From Streptomyces sp. 846.5 (GTDB lineage: Bacteria > Actinomycetota > Actinomycetes > Streptomycetales > Streptomycetaceae): DNA of 64,000 bases. The stretch is from positions 4,636,001 through 4,700,000 of the forward strand of contig NZ_SOBN01000001.1 in NCBI RefSeq assembly GCF_004365705.1, written 5' to 3'. The notes beneath the pieces were generated by a model that was given only the letters and a program-made list of their open reading frames with translations, was not told the origin of the DNA and searched no databases. Position numbers and translations under genes: made by a program. Shown in pieces: positions 35,406 through 43,271 of the stretch (its first letter is position 1; every line of letters starts with the position of its first letter).

Positions 35406-36638
35406 TCAGCCGCCGGTGAGGCCGATGCCGATGCTCGGCAGCAGGCCCGGGATCAGCGGGGGCACGGTCACGCCGTTGCCGGCCGGGCTGGCCGAGGCGC
35501 TGCTCGCCGAGGTGGCCGAACTCGCCGCGGTGGGGGTGGCGGAGGGCGTGCTGCCGCCGAGCAGACCGCCCGTCAGGTTCTGCACCAGACCGCCGCTGCT
35601 GCCGGTGCCGGAGGTGGTGCTGCCCTTCGGCGCGGCGCTGCTGCCGCTGGTCGTGGTTCCGGTCCCGGAGGTGGTGGCACCGCTCGGGGCGACACTGCTG
35701 CTGGGGGAGCCGCTGTCGCCGACCGACGGGGTCGCCCCCGCACCCGTGCCGCCGCTGGGCAGCGTGGAGGTGCCGCCGGCGCCCTGGGGCAGGAGCTGCT
35801 GCAGCGGGGCGATGTCCCGGCTTATCCCGTCGAGCAGGCTCTGCACCTGACCGGTGTAGGGGGCGAGCTGGCCGTCGAGTCGGGGCTCGATCGCACGCAG
35901 GCGCTGCTGCTGCGAGTCGGCGAACGAGGCCAACTGCTGCAGCGGGGCCATGGTGTGGTCCTGCCGGTAGACGGCCTTGAGCAGCTCGCGGCCCTGGCTG
36001 CCCTCGCTGTTCATGTCGGTGAGGGCCCGAGAGACCTCGTCGGCGAGATGCGGGCTGAGGGTCTCGCCCGCGCTCTGGTGCGCCATCAGCTGCTGCGCCT
36101 CGGACATCCGGTTGGACGCCTGGTCCAGCAGCAGCCGCCCGCGGGAGGCGTCGGAGCCGGCGAAGTCCAGCTGCCAGTTCTCCAGACCGCGCTTCATCCC
36201 GTAGAGGGAGTCGCCGGGCAGGGCCGAGGAGCTCGCCGCGGCGACCCCGCCGAGCGCGCCCACGGCGACGCCGGCCGCCAGGCCGCCGTAGGCCAGCCGA
36301 CGGCCCCAGCGCGTCCCCGGACGGAACCTGCGGGCGGCCTCGGTGGCACGGTGCGCGCCGCCCCTGCGCTGGCCGGGGACGGCGGCGCCGCCGCCGGCGG
36401 CGAAGGCCCGTTCGAACTCGGCCATCAGCAGGGCGCGCTGAGTCGTCTTCACGGTCGGGTCGAGAACTGGCGGGGGAAGGGCGCCCAGTGCGTCCACGGC
36501 CGCCAGTAGTTCGGTGAACTGACCCTCGCCGGCGGGCTCCTGGTGCGGCGCCCCGATGGGAACCGCGGTGCCGGGGCGGTCCTCCACAGCGTCGGCGAAG
36601 GCTCTCGCCCTGCGGTGCTCAAGCACATTGGCTGTCAT
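35406..36638 (-). CDS. rsbN: RsbN-type anti-sigma factor of BldN
   Basis: A 410-residue protein directly downstream of bldN, the position of rsbN in streptomycetes. The cytoplasmic N-terminal 110 residues (from MTANVLEHRRARAFADAVED, with FTELLAAVDALGALPPP) would bind sigma-BldN. One membrane helix follows (LAYGGLAAGVAVGALGGVAAASS), then an outer DUF5667 domain (residues 150-270, ALPGDSLYGMKRGLENWQL, SNRMSEAQQLM) and a Ser/Thr/Gly-rich tail of 130 residues. ATG 36638 has GAGGTG ahead; the longer in-frame start is rejected. RsbN holds BldN inactive until aerial growth. A sigma-BldN-like promoter lies upstream. Confidence 0.88.
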   Translation of the reverse strand: MTANVLEHRRARAFADAVEDRPGTAVPIGAPHQEPAGEGQFTELLAAVDALGALPPPVLDPTVKTTQRALLMAEFERAFAAGGGAAVPGQRRGGAHRATEAARRFRPGTRWGRRLAYGGLAAGVAVGALGGVAAASSSALPGDSLYGMKRGLENWQLDFAGSDASRGRLLLDQASNRMSEAQQLMAHQSAGETLSPHLADEVSRALTDMNSEGSQGRELLKAVYRQDHTMAPLQQLASFADSQQQRLRAIEPRLDGQLAPYTGQVQSLLDGISRDIAPLQQLLPQGAGGTSTLPSGGTGAGATPSVGDSGSPSSSVAPSGATTSGTGTTTSGSSAAPKGSTTSGTGSSGGLVQNLTGGLLGGSTPSATPTAASSATSASSASASPAGNGVTVPPLIPGLLPSIGIGLTGG

Positions 36639-36783
36639 GGGCAGCACCTCCTCTCGTCGTTGTCGACAACTCGGCCGACCGGACGGTTGCGCAGTCGTGC
36701 CTGGGACCACCCCAAAGGGTGACGCAGGGATCCGGAGGCCCCGGAGGACTCCGCCGGGTGACCTGAAGGTCCTTGCACCGTGC

Positions 36784-36812
36784 GCAACGAGCGGAGGGGA
36801 CGCTCGGTTACG
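36784..36812 (-). promoter_or_regulatory. Sigma-BldN-type promoter of rsbN
   Basis: On the minus strand CGTAAC (36812-36807) is followed after 17 bases by CGTTGC (36789-36784). This closely fits the sigma-BldN promoter pattern remembered from bldM, chaplin and rsbN (CGTAAC - 16/17 - CGTTG). Transcription would start near 36777, 139 bases before the rsbN ATG. BldN activating its own inhibitor is established in S. venezuelae. Confidence 0.6.
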
Positions 36813-36866
36813 CTTCCGCGATCATGCCTTGCGGCGAATAAGTGACGACTCATCAGTTTCAGGCGG

Positions 36867-37706
36867 CTATCTCGCGTCGCTGGGCAGCAGCCGGGCCAGT
36901 GTACGTACGGCGCGGTACTGGAGAGTCTTGATCGCGCCCTCGTTCTTGCCCATGATGCGCGCGGTCTCCGCCACCGACAGGCCCTGCAGGAAGCGCAGCC
37001 GTACGCACTCCCGCTGCTGGGGGTTGAGCCGGTGCACCGCGTCCAGCAGCGCGGCGTTGGACAGCGACTCCAGGACCGAGTCCTCCGGGCTGCGCTCGCA
37101 CTCGTTGGAGTCGAGCATCTCCCCGGTGGTCACCTCCAGCCGGAAACGGCTGGACTTGAAGTGGTCGGCGACCAGGTTGCGGGCGATGGTGACCAGCCAG
37201 GCGCCGAAGTCGCGGCCCTGCCAGGTGAAGGTGCCGATCCGGCGCAGCGCGCGGAGGAAGGTCTCGCTGGTGAGGTCCTCGGCGGTGGCCTTGCTGCCGA
37301 CCCGGTAGTAGATGTAGCGGTAGACCGTGTCGGAGTAGTGGTCGTACAGCTGTCCGAAGGAGTCGCTGTCGCCGTCCTGGGCCTTCTCCACCAGTCGCAT
37401 GATCGGGTTGTCGGCGCTGGACGGCGTGTCCTCCCGGTCCCAGTTGGCGTTCCTGGTGCGGGAGGAGGACGGCGAGGTGCGGGTGCGCAGCGCGACCGAG
37501 GTGCGCGCGGGCGGGGTCTGGCGATAGGGCGGGCCGTCGGCACCGCCGACGCCGGCGACGGAGAGGGCGGTCAGCGTCAGCGGTGCGAGGGCGGTGACGG
37601 GATTGAGGCGGGACAGCTGCTCGCGTACCAGGGCACGCAGCTGCTCCAGGCCGCTGACCGGGGTCAGGGAGGATGCAGGCGCGTCGTTCCGGACGTGTGG
37701 GTACAC
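36867..37706 (-). CDS. bldN: ECF sigma factor BldN, with pro-sequence
   Basis: A 279-residue sigma factor for aerial hyphae formation. An N-terminal extension of about 100 residues (VYPHVRNDAPASSLTPVSG onwards) is the pro-sequence known in BldN, removed to activate it. Region 2 is FGQLYDHYSDTVYRYIYYRVG and SETFLRALRRIGTFTWQ; region 4 is LNPQQRECVRLRFLQGLSV and ETARIMGKNEGAIKTLQYRAVR. GTG 37706 with GGGAG four bases ahead matches the start of the known orthologue (YPHV); the upstream in-frame ATG is rejected. Known targets are bldM, chaplins, rodlins and rsbN. Confidence 0.93.
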   Translation of the reverse strand: MYPHVRNDAPASSLTPVSGLEQLRALVREQLSRLNPVTALAPLTLTALSVAGVGGADGPPYRQTPPARTSVALRTRTSPSSSRTRNANWDREDTPSSADNPIMRLVEKAQDGDSDSFGQLYDHYSDTVYRYIYYRVGSKATAEDLTSETFLRALRRIGTFTWQGRDFGAWLVTIARNLVADHFKSSRFRLEVTTGEMLDSNECERSPEDSVLESLSNAALLDAVHRLNPQQRECVRLRFLQGLSVAETARIMGKNEGAIKTLQYRAVRTLARLLPSDAR

Positions 37707-38040
37707 GGGACTCCCAGAGGCAGAACTGTTGCAGAACCAGGTGGTGCAAAGCGGCAGTGCGGGCGCGCTCGCCCAGCGTGGGACACATGGGCTCCGGCGT
37801 GCGTTTGACGAGGATAACGCTTCGTGCAGCAACGGCTACAACGTGTTGCCAAAATTGCCGCTTGAGTCACATCAGTTACACCTTGATGACACAATGTGAT
37901 CGACAGCGTCGAGCGAACTCCCTTGACTTTTGTCCGATTTTGAACGGATGTCAGCGCAGGGCGAACGTAAGACGCTCGTTTCCCTGGGTGGGCGTCAACC
38001 AACCCATGAATTTTCGAGTGAGTTGGCCGATCAGAAGTGC
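37707..38040. other. bldN upstream region (334 bases, no gene)
   Basis: This gap serves bldN (minus strand) and the 3' end of the HAD gene. It is clearly richer in A and T than its surroundings, above all 37840-37960. It contains a BldD-box-like site at 37814-37828 and imperfect dyads around CACAATGTG (37891-37899). I could not define -35/-10 boxes with confidence. Confidence 0.5.
37814..37828. promoter_or_regulatory. BldD-box-like sequence upstream of bldN
   Basis: ATAACGCTTCGTGCA matches 7 of 9 fixed positions of nTnACnC(A/T)GnGTnAn. It is 108-122 bases before the bldN start. bldN is an established BldD target in S. coelicolor. This is the best match in the gap, not a proven site. Confidence 0.35.
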
Positions 38041-38985
38041 TCAGCGCTGCCGGTTGCGGTGCATCGCCACCGCGGCGGCCGTCCCACCTGCGGCTGCGCC
38101 GATCCCGACCGCGGCCGGGATGCCGATCCTGGCCGCCTTCCGCCCGGTGCGGAAGTCCCGCACCCGCCAGCCCTGTTCGCGGGCGTGCCGGCGCAGCTCG
38201 GCGTCCGGGTTGATCACATAGGGGTGGCCGACCAGGGACAGCATGGGGATGTCGTTGGCGGAGTCGCTGTACGCCGCGCAGCGCGCCAGGTCCAGGCCCT
38301 CGCGCGCGGCCAGGGCCTTCACCGCCTCGGCCTTGGCCGGGCCGTGCAGGGTCTCGCCGACCAGCCGTCCGGTGTAGACGCCGCCCAGGGCCTCGGCGAC
38401 GGTGCCCAGCGCCCCGGTCATTCCCAGCCTGGCCGCGATCACCCGGGCCGCCTCCAGCGGCGCGGCGGTCACCAGCCACACCCGCTGGCCCGCCTCCAGG
38501 TGCATCCGCACCAGCGCGCGGGTCCCCGGCCAGATCTTCTCGGCGATGTACTCCTCGAAGATCTCCTCGCAGATCCGCTCCAGGTCCTCGACCCGGTGGC
38601 CCTGCACGATCGACAGCGCGCTCTCCTTGGCGTCCGCCATGTGCCCGGCGTGCTCCGCCCCGTGCAGCCGGAAGTAGGCCTGCTGCCAGGCGAAGCGCAG
38701 CAGCTCGCGGTGGCTGAAGAACTTGCGCTTGTACAGGCCGCGGCCCAGGTAGAAGATCGCCGCGCCCTGGACGATGGTGTTGTCGCAGTCGAAGAAGGCG
38801 GCGCCGTGCTGGTCCTCGGCCGGCACGGGACTCCCGGGCGTCCCAGGCGTTCCCGGCGCAGCGGTGGCTGTGGTCGTACCGGCCGCGTCGGACGCGACGG
38901 CGGCCTCGGCCGCCTCCGCGGCGGCGGTACCCGCCAGCACGGTGGAGGAACGCTTCTCCTGAGGGAGCTTTCGCAGCCTGGGCAT
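38041..38985 (-). CDS. HAD-IB (SerB/CicA-like) phosphatase with C-terminal membrane segment
   Basis: A 314-residue protein. After a variable Ala/Thr/Pro-rich first 60 residues, motif I is AAFFDCDNTIVQGAA, motif II is VWLVTAAPLEAARVIAARLG, motif III is the Lys in GPAKAEAVKALA, and motif IV is YSDSANDIPMLSLVGHPYVINPD. That is the HAD-IB set of phosphoserine-phosphatase relatives and CicA. A Gly/Ala-rich hydrophobic stretch near the end (IPAAVGIGAAAGGTAAAV) suggests a membrane anchor. Divergent from the glutaredoxin-like gene by 53 bases. It occurs in this spot in other streptomycetes. Confidence 0.88.
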   Translation of the reverse strand: MPRLRKLPQEKRSSTVLAGTAAAEAAEAAVASDAAGTTTATAAPGTPGTPGSPVPAEDQHGAAFFDCDNTIVQGAAIFYLGRGLYKRKFFSHRELLRFAWQQAYFRLHGAEHAGHMADAKESALSIVQGHRVEDLERICEEIFEEYIAEKIWPGTRALVRMHLEAGQRVWLVTAAPLEAARVIAARLGMTGALGTVAEALGGVYTGRLVGETLHGPAKAEAVKALAAREGLDLARCAAYSDSANDIPMLSLVGHPYVINPDAELRRHAREQGWRVRDFRTGRKAARIGIPAAVGIGAAAGGTAAAVAMHRNRQR

Positions 38986-39038
38986 GTGGCGAGCATAGCC
39001 AGCGGAGCGTTGCGGACCGGTATCGACAGGGAGGCAGA

Positions 39039-39326
39039 ATGGTGGGCGTGAGCCCTCTGCTGCGTCGCGAGCCCCGGAAGAGTCCCGCCGATCATCTGAT
39101 CACCCTGATCGGCAAGCCCGACTGCCATCTCTGCGAGGAGGCACGGGCGGTGGTGCACCGGCTCGCGGGGGAGCTGGGCTTCTCCTGGGAGGAGCTGGAC
39201 ATCAACCAGGACGCCGAGCTGTACCGGAAGTACGCGGAGCAGATCCCGGTGACCCTGATCGACGGCCGCCAGCACGACTTCTGGAAGGTGGACGAGACCA
39301 GGCTGCGGCGGGCGCTCGGCGGATAG
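39039..39326 (+). CDS. Glutaredoxin-like thiol protein
   Basis: A 95-residue thioredoxin-fold protein with the active-site pair in LIGKPDCHLCEEARAVV (C-x2-C), and QIPVTLIDGRQHDFWKVDE, where the cis-proline of the fold (IPV) is visible. It should exchange thiol and disulfide, probably with mycothiol or a protein partner because streptomycetes lack glutathione. ATG 39039 has GGGAGG four bases before it. It stands ahead of rex, a redox regulator. Confidence 0.85.
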   Translation: MVGVSPLLRREPRKSPADHLITLIGKPDCHLCEEARAVVHRLAGELGFSWEELDINQDAELYRKYAEQIPVTLIDGRQHDFWKVDETRLRRALGG

Positions 39327-39674
39327 CCGCCCGGCGGCTTCCCGGCCGCCGCTTGGGGGATTCGAGGTCCGTGTGCTTACCATCTAGCGGTTTGCGCCGG
39401 GGGGCGGAGGACGCCGCAGGGCGCGGTTCCCGGATCCCGAGGAGGAAGCAGCGTGGTGTGCGTGATGCGCGTCACTCACCCGGGACAAAACGGACACTAT
39501 CTTTGTGCACACGTTCACAAACGCATAGCCTGTCGTTCGCAGCCCAGCTGCACCCAGCTTCTCCGCGCAGTCGCCGTTCGTCCTGTGCTCGCCACCGGTG
39601 CCACCCCACCGTGCAGCGGCCGAGGGGGTACGGGGGGTCGCTCCCCGGAGAATTGGAGTACCCACAGGAGCACC
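39327..39674 (+). other. rex leader and promoter region (348 bases, no gene)
   Basis: Holds the rex promoter and operator at 39503-39531 and a leader of about 140 bases between the predicted transcript start and the GTG. No convincing open reading frame was seen in the leader. Confidence 0.6.
39503..39531 (+). promoter_or_regulatory. rex promoter with overlapping Rex operator (ROP)
   Basis: TTGTGCACACGTTCACAA (39503-39520) differs from the ROP consensus TGTGAACnnnTTCACA at one fixed position. The same bases contain a -35 box TTGTGC (39503-39508), with a -10 box TAGCCT (39526-39531) 17 bases later. Rex bound here would block the polymerase when NADH is low, the known autoregulation of rex-hem in S. 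coelicolor. Confidence 0.85.
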
Positions 39675-40571
39675 GTGGCAACTGGACGTCCCACCCCAGC
39701 CACTCCGTCCTCAGGAGGCGCCCCCCGGCGCACGCGTGGACGGGGCATTCCCGATGCGACGGTCGCGCGGCTGCCGCTCTATCTGCGTGCCCTCACCGCG
39801 CTCTCCGAGCGCTCGGTGCCGACCGTCTCCTCCGAGGAGCTCGCCGCCGCGGCCGGGGTCAACTCGGCCAAGCTGCGCAAGGACTTCTCCTATCTCGGCT
39901 CCTACGGCACCCGCGGCGTCGGCTACGACGTCGAGTACCTCGTCTACCAGATCTCCCGTGAGCTGGGCCTGACCCAGGACTGGCCGGTCGTCATCGTCGG
40001 CATCGGGAACCTGGGCCACGCGCTGGCCAACTACGGCGGGTTCGCCTCCCGCGGCTTCCGGGTCGCGGCGCTGCTGGACGCCGATCCGGCGCTGGCCGGG
40101 CAGACCGCGGCCGGCCTGCCGGTGCGGCACATGGACGAGTTGGAGGAGATCATCCGGGCGGAGCACGTCTCCATCGGAGTGATCACCACCCCGCCCGGCG
40201 CGGCCCAGCAGGTCTGCGACCGGCTGGTCGCGGCCGGGGTCACCAGCATCCTCAACTTCGCCCCCACGGTGCTCTCGGTGCCGGCCGGGGTGGACGTACG
40301 CAAGGTCGATCTGTCGATAGAGCTCCAGATCCTTGCCTTCCACGAGCAGCGGAAGTCCGGTGAGGAGCACCTCACGGACGAGCCGCCCGCAGTAGTGTCA
40401 CGTGCTGGGGCCGGAGCGACCGGAGGGGCCAAGGCCGTCGCGGCGGCCGCAGCCCGTGCCGTCTCCCGCCGGACCCGGGGGAAGGCCACCCCGACCGCCT
40501 CCGCCGCGTCCGACGCCCCGGCGGCGGACCGGGGCGAGGACGGCGAGCTGCCGGCGGTGATGCCGGCATGA
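39675..40571 (+). CDS. rex: Redox-sensing transcriptional repressor Rex
   Basis: A 298-residue repressor that responds to the NADH/NAD+ ratio. The winged helix is ATVARLPLYLRALTALSERS to SSEELAAAAGVNSAKLRKDFSYLGSYGTRGVGYDV (two blocks). The Rossmann motif is VVIVGIGNLGHALANYGGF; ITTPPGAAQQVCDRLVAAGV and ILNFAPTVLSVP follow. The last 55 residues are a variable Ala/Ser/Arg tail. GTG 39675 has AGGAG ahead. It heads the rex-hemA-hemC-hemD operon, and its own operator overlaps the promoter. Confidence 0.96.
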   Translation: MATGRPTPATPSSGGAPRRTRGRGIPDATVARLPLYLRALTALSERSVPTVSSEELAAAAGVNSAKLRKDFSYLGSYGTRGVGYDVEYLVYQISRELGLTQDWPVVIVGIGNLGHALANYGGFASRGFRVAALLDADPALAGQTAAGLPVRHMDELEEIIRAEHVSIGVITTPPGAAQQVCDRLVAAGVTSILNFAPTVLSVPAGVDVRKVDLSIELQILAFHEQRKSGEEHLTDEPPAVVSRAGAGATGGAKAVAAAAARAVSRRTRGKATPTASAASDAPAADRGEDGELPAVMPA

Positions 40572-40605
40572 GCAGCGTCGATTATTCAAGAGGGGAGGCA
40601 GTGGT

Positions 40606-42000
40606 ATGAGCCTTCTGGTACTGGGTCTCAGCCATCGCACGGCCCCGGTCGGGCTGTTGGAGCGGGCCTCGCTCACCGGGGACGCCCCGCAGCGGCTGCT
40701 GCACGCCGCCGCGGCGGCCGCGCCGGTCGGCGAGGCCGCGCTGGTGGCGACCTGCAACCGGATCGAGCTCTACGCGGACGTGGACAAGTTCCACGCCGGC
40801 GTCGCGGACCTCTCCGTACTGCTGGCCGAGCACAGCGGGGTCGACCTGGAGGAGCTCACCACGCACCTCTACGTCCACTACGAGGACCGCGCCGTGCACC
40901 ATCTGTTCTCGGTGGCGTGCGGGCTGGAGTCGATGGTGGTCGGCGAGGGGCAGATCCTCGGCCAGCTGCGTGACGCGCTGTCGCTGGCTCAGGAGCAGCA
41001 CACCGCGGGCCGCGGCCTCAACGAGCTGTTCCAGCAGGCGCTGCGGGTCGGCAAGCGGGCGCACAGCGAGACCGACATCGACAAGGCCGGCCAGTCCCTG
41101 GTCACCTTCGGCCTGGAGCGGATCGCCGAGGTGTCGGGCCCGGTCGCGGGCCTGCGCGCCCTGGTTGTCGGCGCCGGGTCGATGAGCTCCCTGGCGGCGG
41201 CGACGCTGGCCCGCGCCGGTGTCACCGAACTGGTCATCGCCAACCGCACACCCGAACGGGCCGAGCGGCTGGCGGCGACGCTGGGTGCCCGCACCGTCCC
41301 GTTCGGTGAGGTCCCGGCCGCGATGGCCGAGGCCGACCTGGTCGTCTCCTGTACCGGGGCGGCCGGAATCGTCCTCGGCGCCGAGGAGATCACCGCCGCC
41401 GTCGCCAAGCGCGCAACAGGAGGTGCGGCGCGCAGCGCCTCCGGCGAGGGTGGTGGTGGGCGACGGGTGGGCCCGCTGGCGCTGCTGGACCTGGCACTGC
41501 CCCGGGACGTCGCCGGCGAGGCGCACCATCTCGACGGCGTCCACCTGGTGGACCTGGAGACGATGGCCGAGGCGGCGCAGAGCAGCGAGGCCGGCGCCCT
41601 GGACGTGGACGCGGTCCGCCGCATCGTCGGCGCCGAGGTCGACGCCTTCGGCGCGGCCCAGCGCGCGGCGGCGATCACCCCCACCGTGGTGGCGCTCCGG
41701 GCGATGGCCTCCGAGGTGGTCGGCTCCGAGCTGGAGCGGCTCGACGGCCGACTGCCCGAACTCGACGGCAGGGCGCGGGCCGAGATCGCCCAGACCGTAC
41801 GCCGCGTCGTCGACAAGCTGCTGCACTCGCCCACCGTGCGGGTCAAGCAGCTCGCCGGAGAGCCCGGCGGCGCCTCCTACGCCGAGGCGCTGCGCGAGCT
41901 GTTCGACCTCGACCCGGCCGCGGTCCAGGCCGTCGCCGGCGCACCCACCACATCCGTCCGGCTGCCGATGCAGGCGACCGTGGGCGGTGAATCGGCATGA
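40606..42000 (+). CDS. hemA: Glutamyl-tRNA reductase HemA
   Basis: A 464-residue enzyme that reduces glutamyl-tRNA to glutamate-1-semialdehyde, the first step of haem and corrin synthesis by the C5 route. Markers are LGLSHRTAPVGLLERA, the active-site Cys in ATCNRIELYA, ACGLESMVVGEGQILGQLR and the NADPH motif LVVGAGSMSSLAAATLARAG. GGAGG lies before ATG. There is a 40-residue low-complexity insert near 265-280 (ATGGAARSASGEGGGGRR). Overlaps the possible early hemC start by four bases. Confidence 0.96.
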   Translation: MSLLVLGLSHRTAPVGLLERASLTGDAPQRLLHAAAAAAPVGEAALVATCNRIELYADVDKFHAGVADLSVLLAEHSGVDLEELTTHLYVHYEDRAVHHLFSVACGLESMVVGEGQILGQLRDALSLAQEQHTAGRGLNELFQQALRVGKRAHSETDIDKAGQSLVTFGLERIAEVSGPVAGLRALVVGAGSMSSLAAATLARAGVTELVIANRTPERAERLAATLGARTVPFGEVPAAMAEADLVVSCTGAAGIVLGAEEITAAVAKRATGGAARSASGEGGGGRRVGPLALLDLALPRDVAGEAHHLDGVHLVDLETMAEAAQSSEAGALDVDAVRRIVGAEVDAFGAAQRAAAITPTVVALRAMASEVVGSELERLDGRLPELDGRARAEIAQTVRRVVDKLLHSPTVRVKQLAGEPGGASYAEALRELFDLDPAAVQAVAGAPTTSVRLPMQATVGGESA

Positions 42001-42155
42001 CGGAGCGTCAGGAACGAGGCGGCGCACGGCCGTCGGCCGTAGGGAAGAGTACGTCCGGAGTCCTGCCCAGCACGCTAGCAGTGACCCCGGAGCACACCAC
42101 CGGCGGGGGTACCGCCGGAAGCCATCGCAACGAGCACGACCGGGACGACCATGTC

Positions 42156-43271
42156 ATGACTGTCCAACCCGCCACCGCAACCGCCGCCGCTGCGGCCGCC
42201 GAGGCCGAAGGACCGCCGCTGCGGCTCGGCACCCGCCGCAGCGCGCTGGCCACGGCCCAGTCGGGCATGATCGCCGAAGCGGTCACCCGCGCCACCGGAC
42301 GCCGGGTCGAGCTGGTGGAGATCACCACCTACGGCGACACCTCGCGCGAGCAGCTGGCGCAGATCGGCGGCACCGGCGTGTTCGTCTCCGCGCTGCGCGA
42401 CGCGCTGCTCGGCGGCGACATCGACTTCGCCGTCCACTCCCTCAAGGACCTGCCCACCGCGGCCCCCGAGGGCCTGGCGCTGGCCGCCGTGCCGCCGCGC
42501 GAGGACCCCAGGGACGCACTGATCGCCAGGGACGGGCTCAGCCTGGACGAGCTCGCCGCCAAGAGCGTCGACGCCCCCGCCAGGATCGGCACCGGATCGC
42601 CGCGCCGCACCGCCCAGCTCAACGCCTGGGCGGCGGAGGTCGGCGCGCGGATCGAGACCGTGCCGATCCGCGGCAATGTCGACACCCGGATCGGCTACGT
42701 CCACTCCGGGCAGTTCGACGCCGTCGTCCTCGCCGCCGCCGGCCTCAGCCGGCTCGGGCGGCTCGACGAGGCCACCGAGATCCTCGACAGCACACTGATG
42801 CTGCCGGCCCCCGGACAGGGGGCGCTGGCCGTCGAGTGCCGCGCCGACCGCCCGGACCTGATCGCCGAACTGGCCGTCCTCGACCACGCGCCCACCCGGG
42901 CCGCCGTCGCGGCCGAGCGCGCGCTGCTGGCCGCGCTGGAGGCGGGCTGCTCCGCCCCGGTCGGAGCCCTGGCCGAGGTACTGCGACCTTTCGGGGAGCG
43001 ACCCCCCGCACCCCCGCGTGAACCCGCGGTTGCGGGGGCCGGCGTGCAGCGTGGCACCGCCGGTGCGGCCGGGGCCGAATCCGCCGACGAACTGCTCCTT
43101 CGGGCGCTCGTCGGCACAGTTGACGGTTCGTCCGTCGTGCAGTTGTCCGTTACCGGCGCCCTCGGGCCCGCGGCGGCGTCCGAGCAGGCAGCGGCGGCCC
43201 TGGGCCGCGAGCTGGCGGCACGGATGCTCGCCGCGGGCGCGGCCGGCCTGATGGGGGAGCGAGCCCTGTGA
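42156..43271 (+). CDS. hemC: Porphobilinogen deaminase HemC
   Basis: A 371-residue enzyme that joins four porphobilinogens into hydroxymethylbilane. Family blocks are RLGTRRSALATAQSG, FAVHSLKDLPTAAP, GTGSPRRTAQL and VPIRGNVDTRIG, and the dipyrromethane cofactor Cys is in EAGCSAPVGALAE. The frame stays open back to ATG 41997, which overlaps the hemA stop (ATGA), but the 53 extra codons have many A/T third positions and no homology, so 42156 is preferred. The coupling overlap leaves a doubt. Residues 265-300 hold a small insert. Confidence 0.92.
   Translation: MTVQPATATAAAAAAEAEGPPLRLGTRRSALATAQSGMIAEAVTRATGRRVELVEITTYGDTSREQLAQIGGTGVFVSALRDALLGGDIDFAVHSLKDLPTAAPEGLALAAVPPREDPRDALIARDGLSLDELAAKSVDAPARIGTGSPRRTAQLNAWAAEVGARIETVPIRGNVDTRIGYVHSGQFDAVVLAAAGLSRLGRLDEATEILDSTLMLPAPGQGALAVECRADRPDLIAELAVLDHAPTRAAVAAERALLAALEAGCSAPVGALAEVLRPFGERPPAPPREPAVAGAGVQRGTAGAAGAESADELLLRALVGTVDGSSVVQLSVTGALGPAAASEQAAAALGRELAARMLAAGAAGLMGERAL

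Noticed and set aside
37846-37960. A defined promoter for bldN
   Set aside because: The stretch is A/T-rich with several dyads, but no pair of boxes with good spacing could be chosen over others.
41997-42155. Early hemC start that overlaps the hemA stop
   Set aside because: The frame is open, but the 53 codons have many A/T third positions and no family homology. ATG 42156 is preferred, although the ATGA overlap keeps some doubt.
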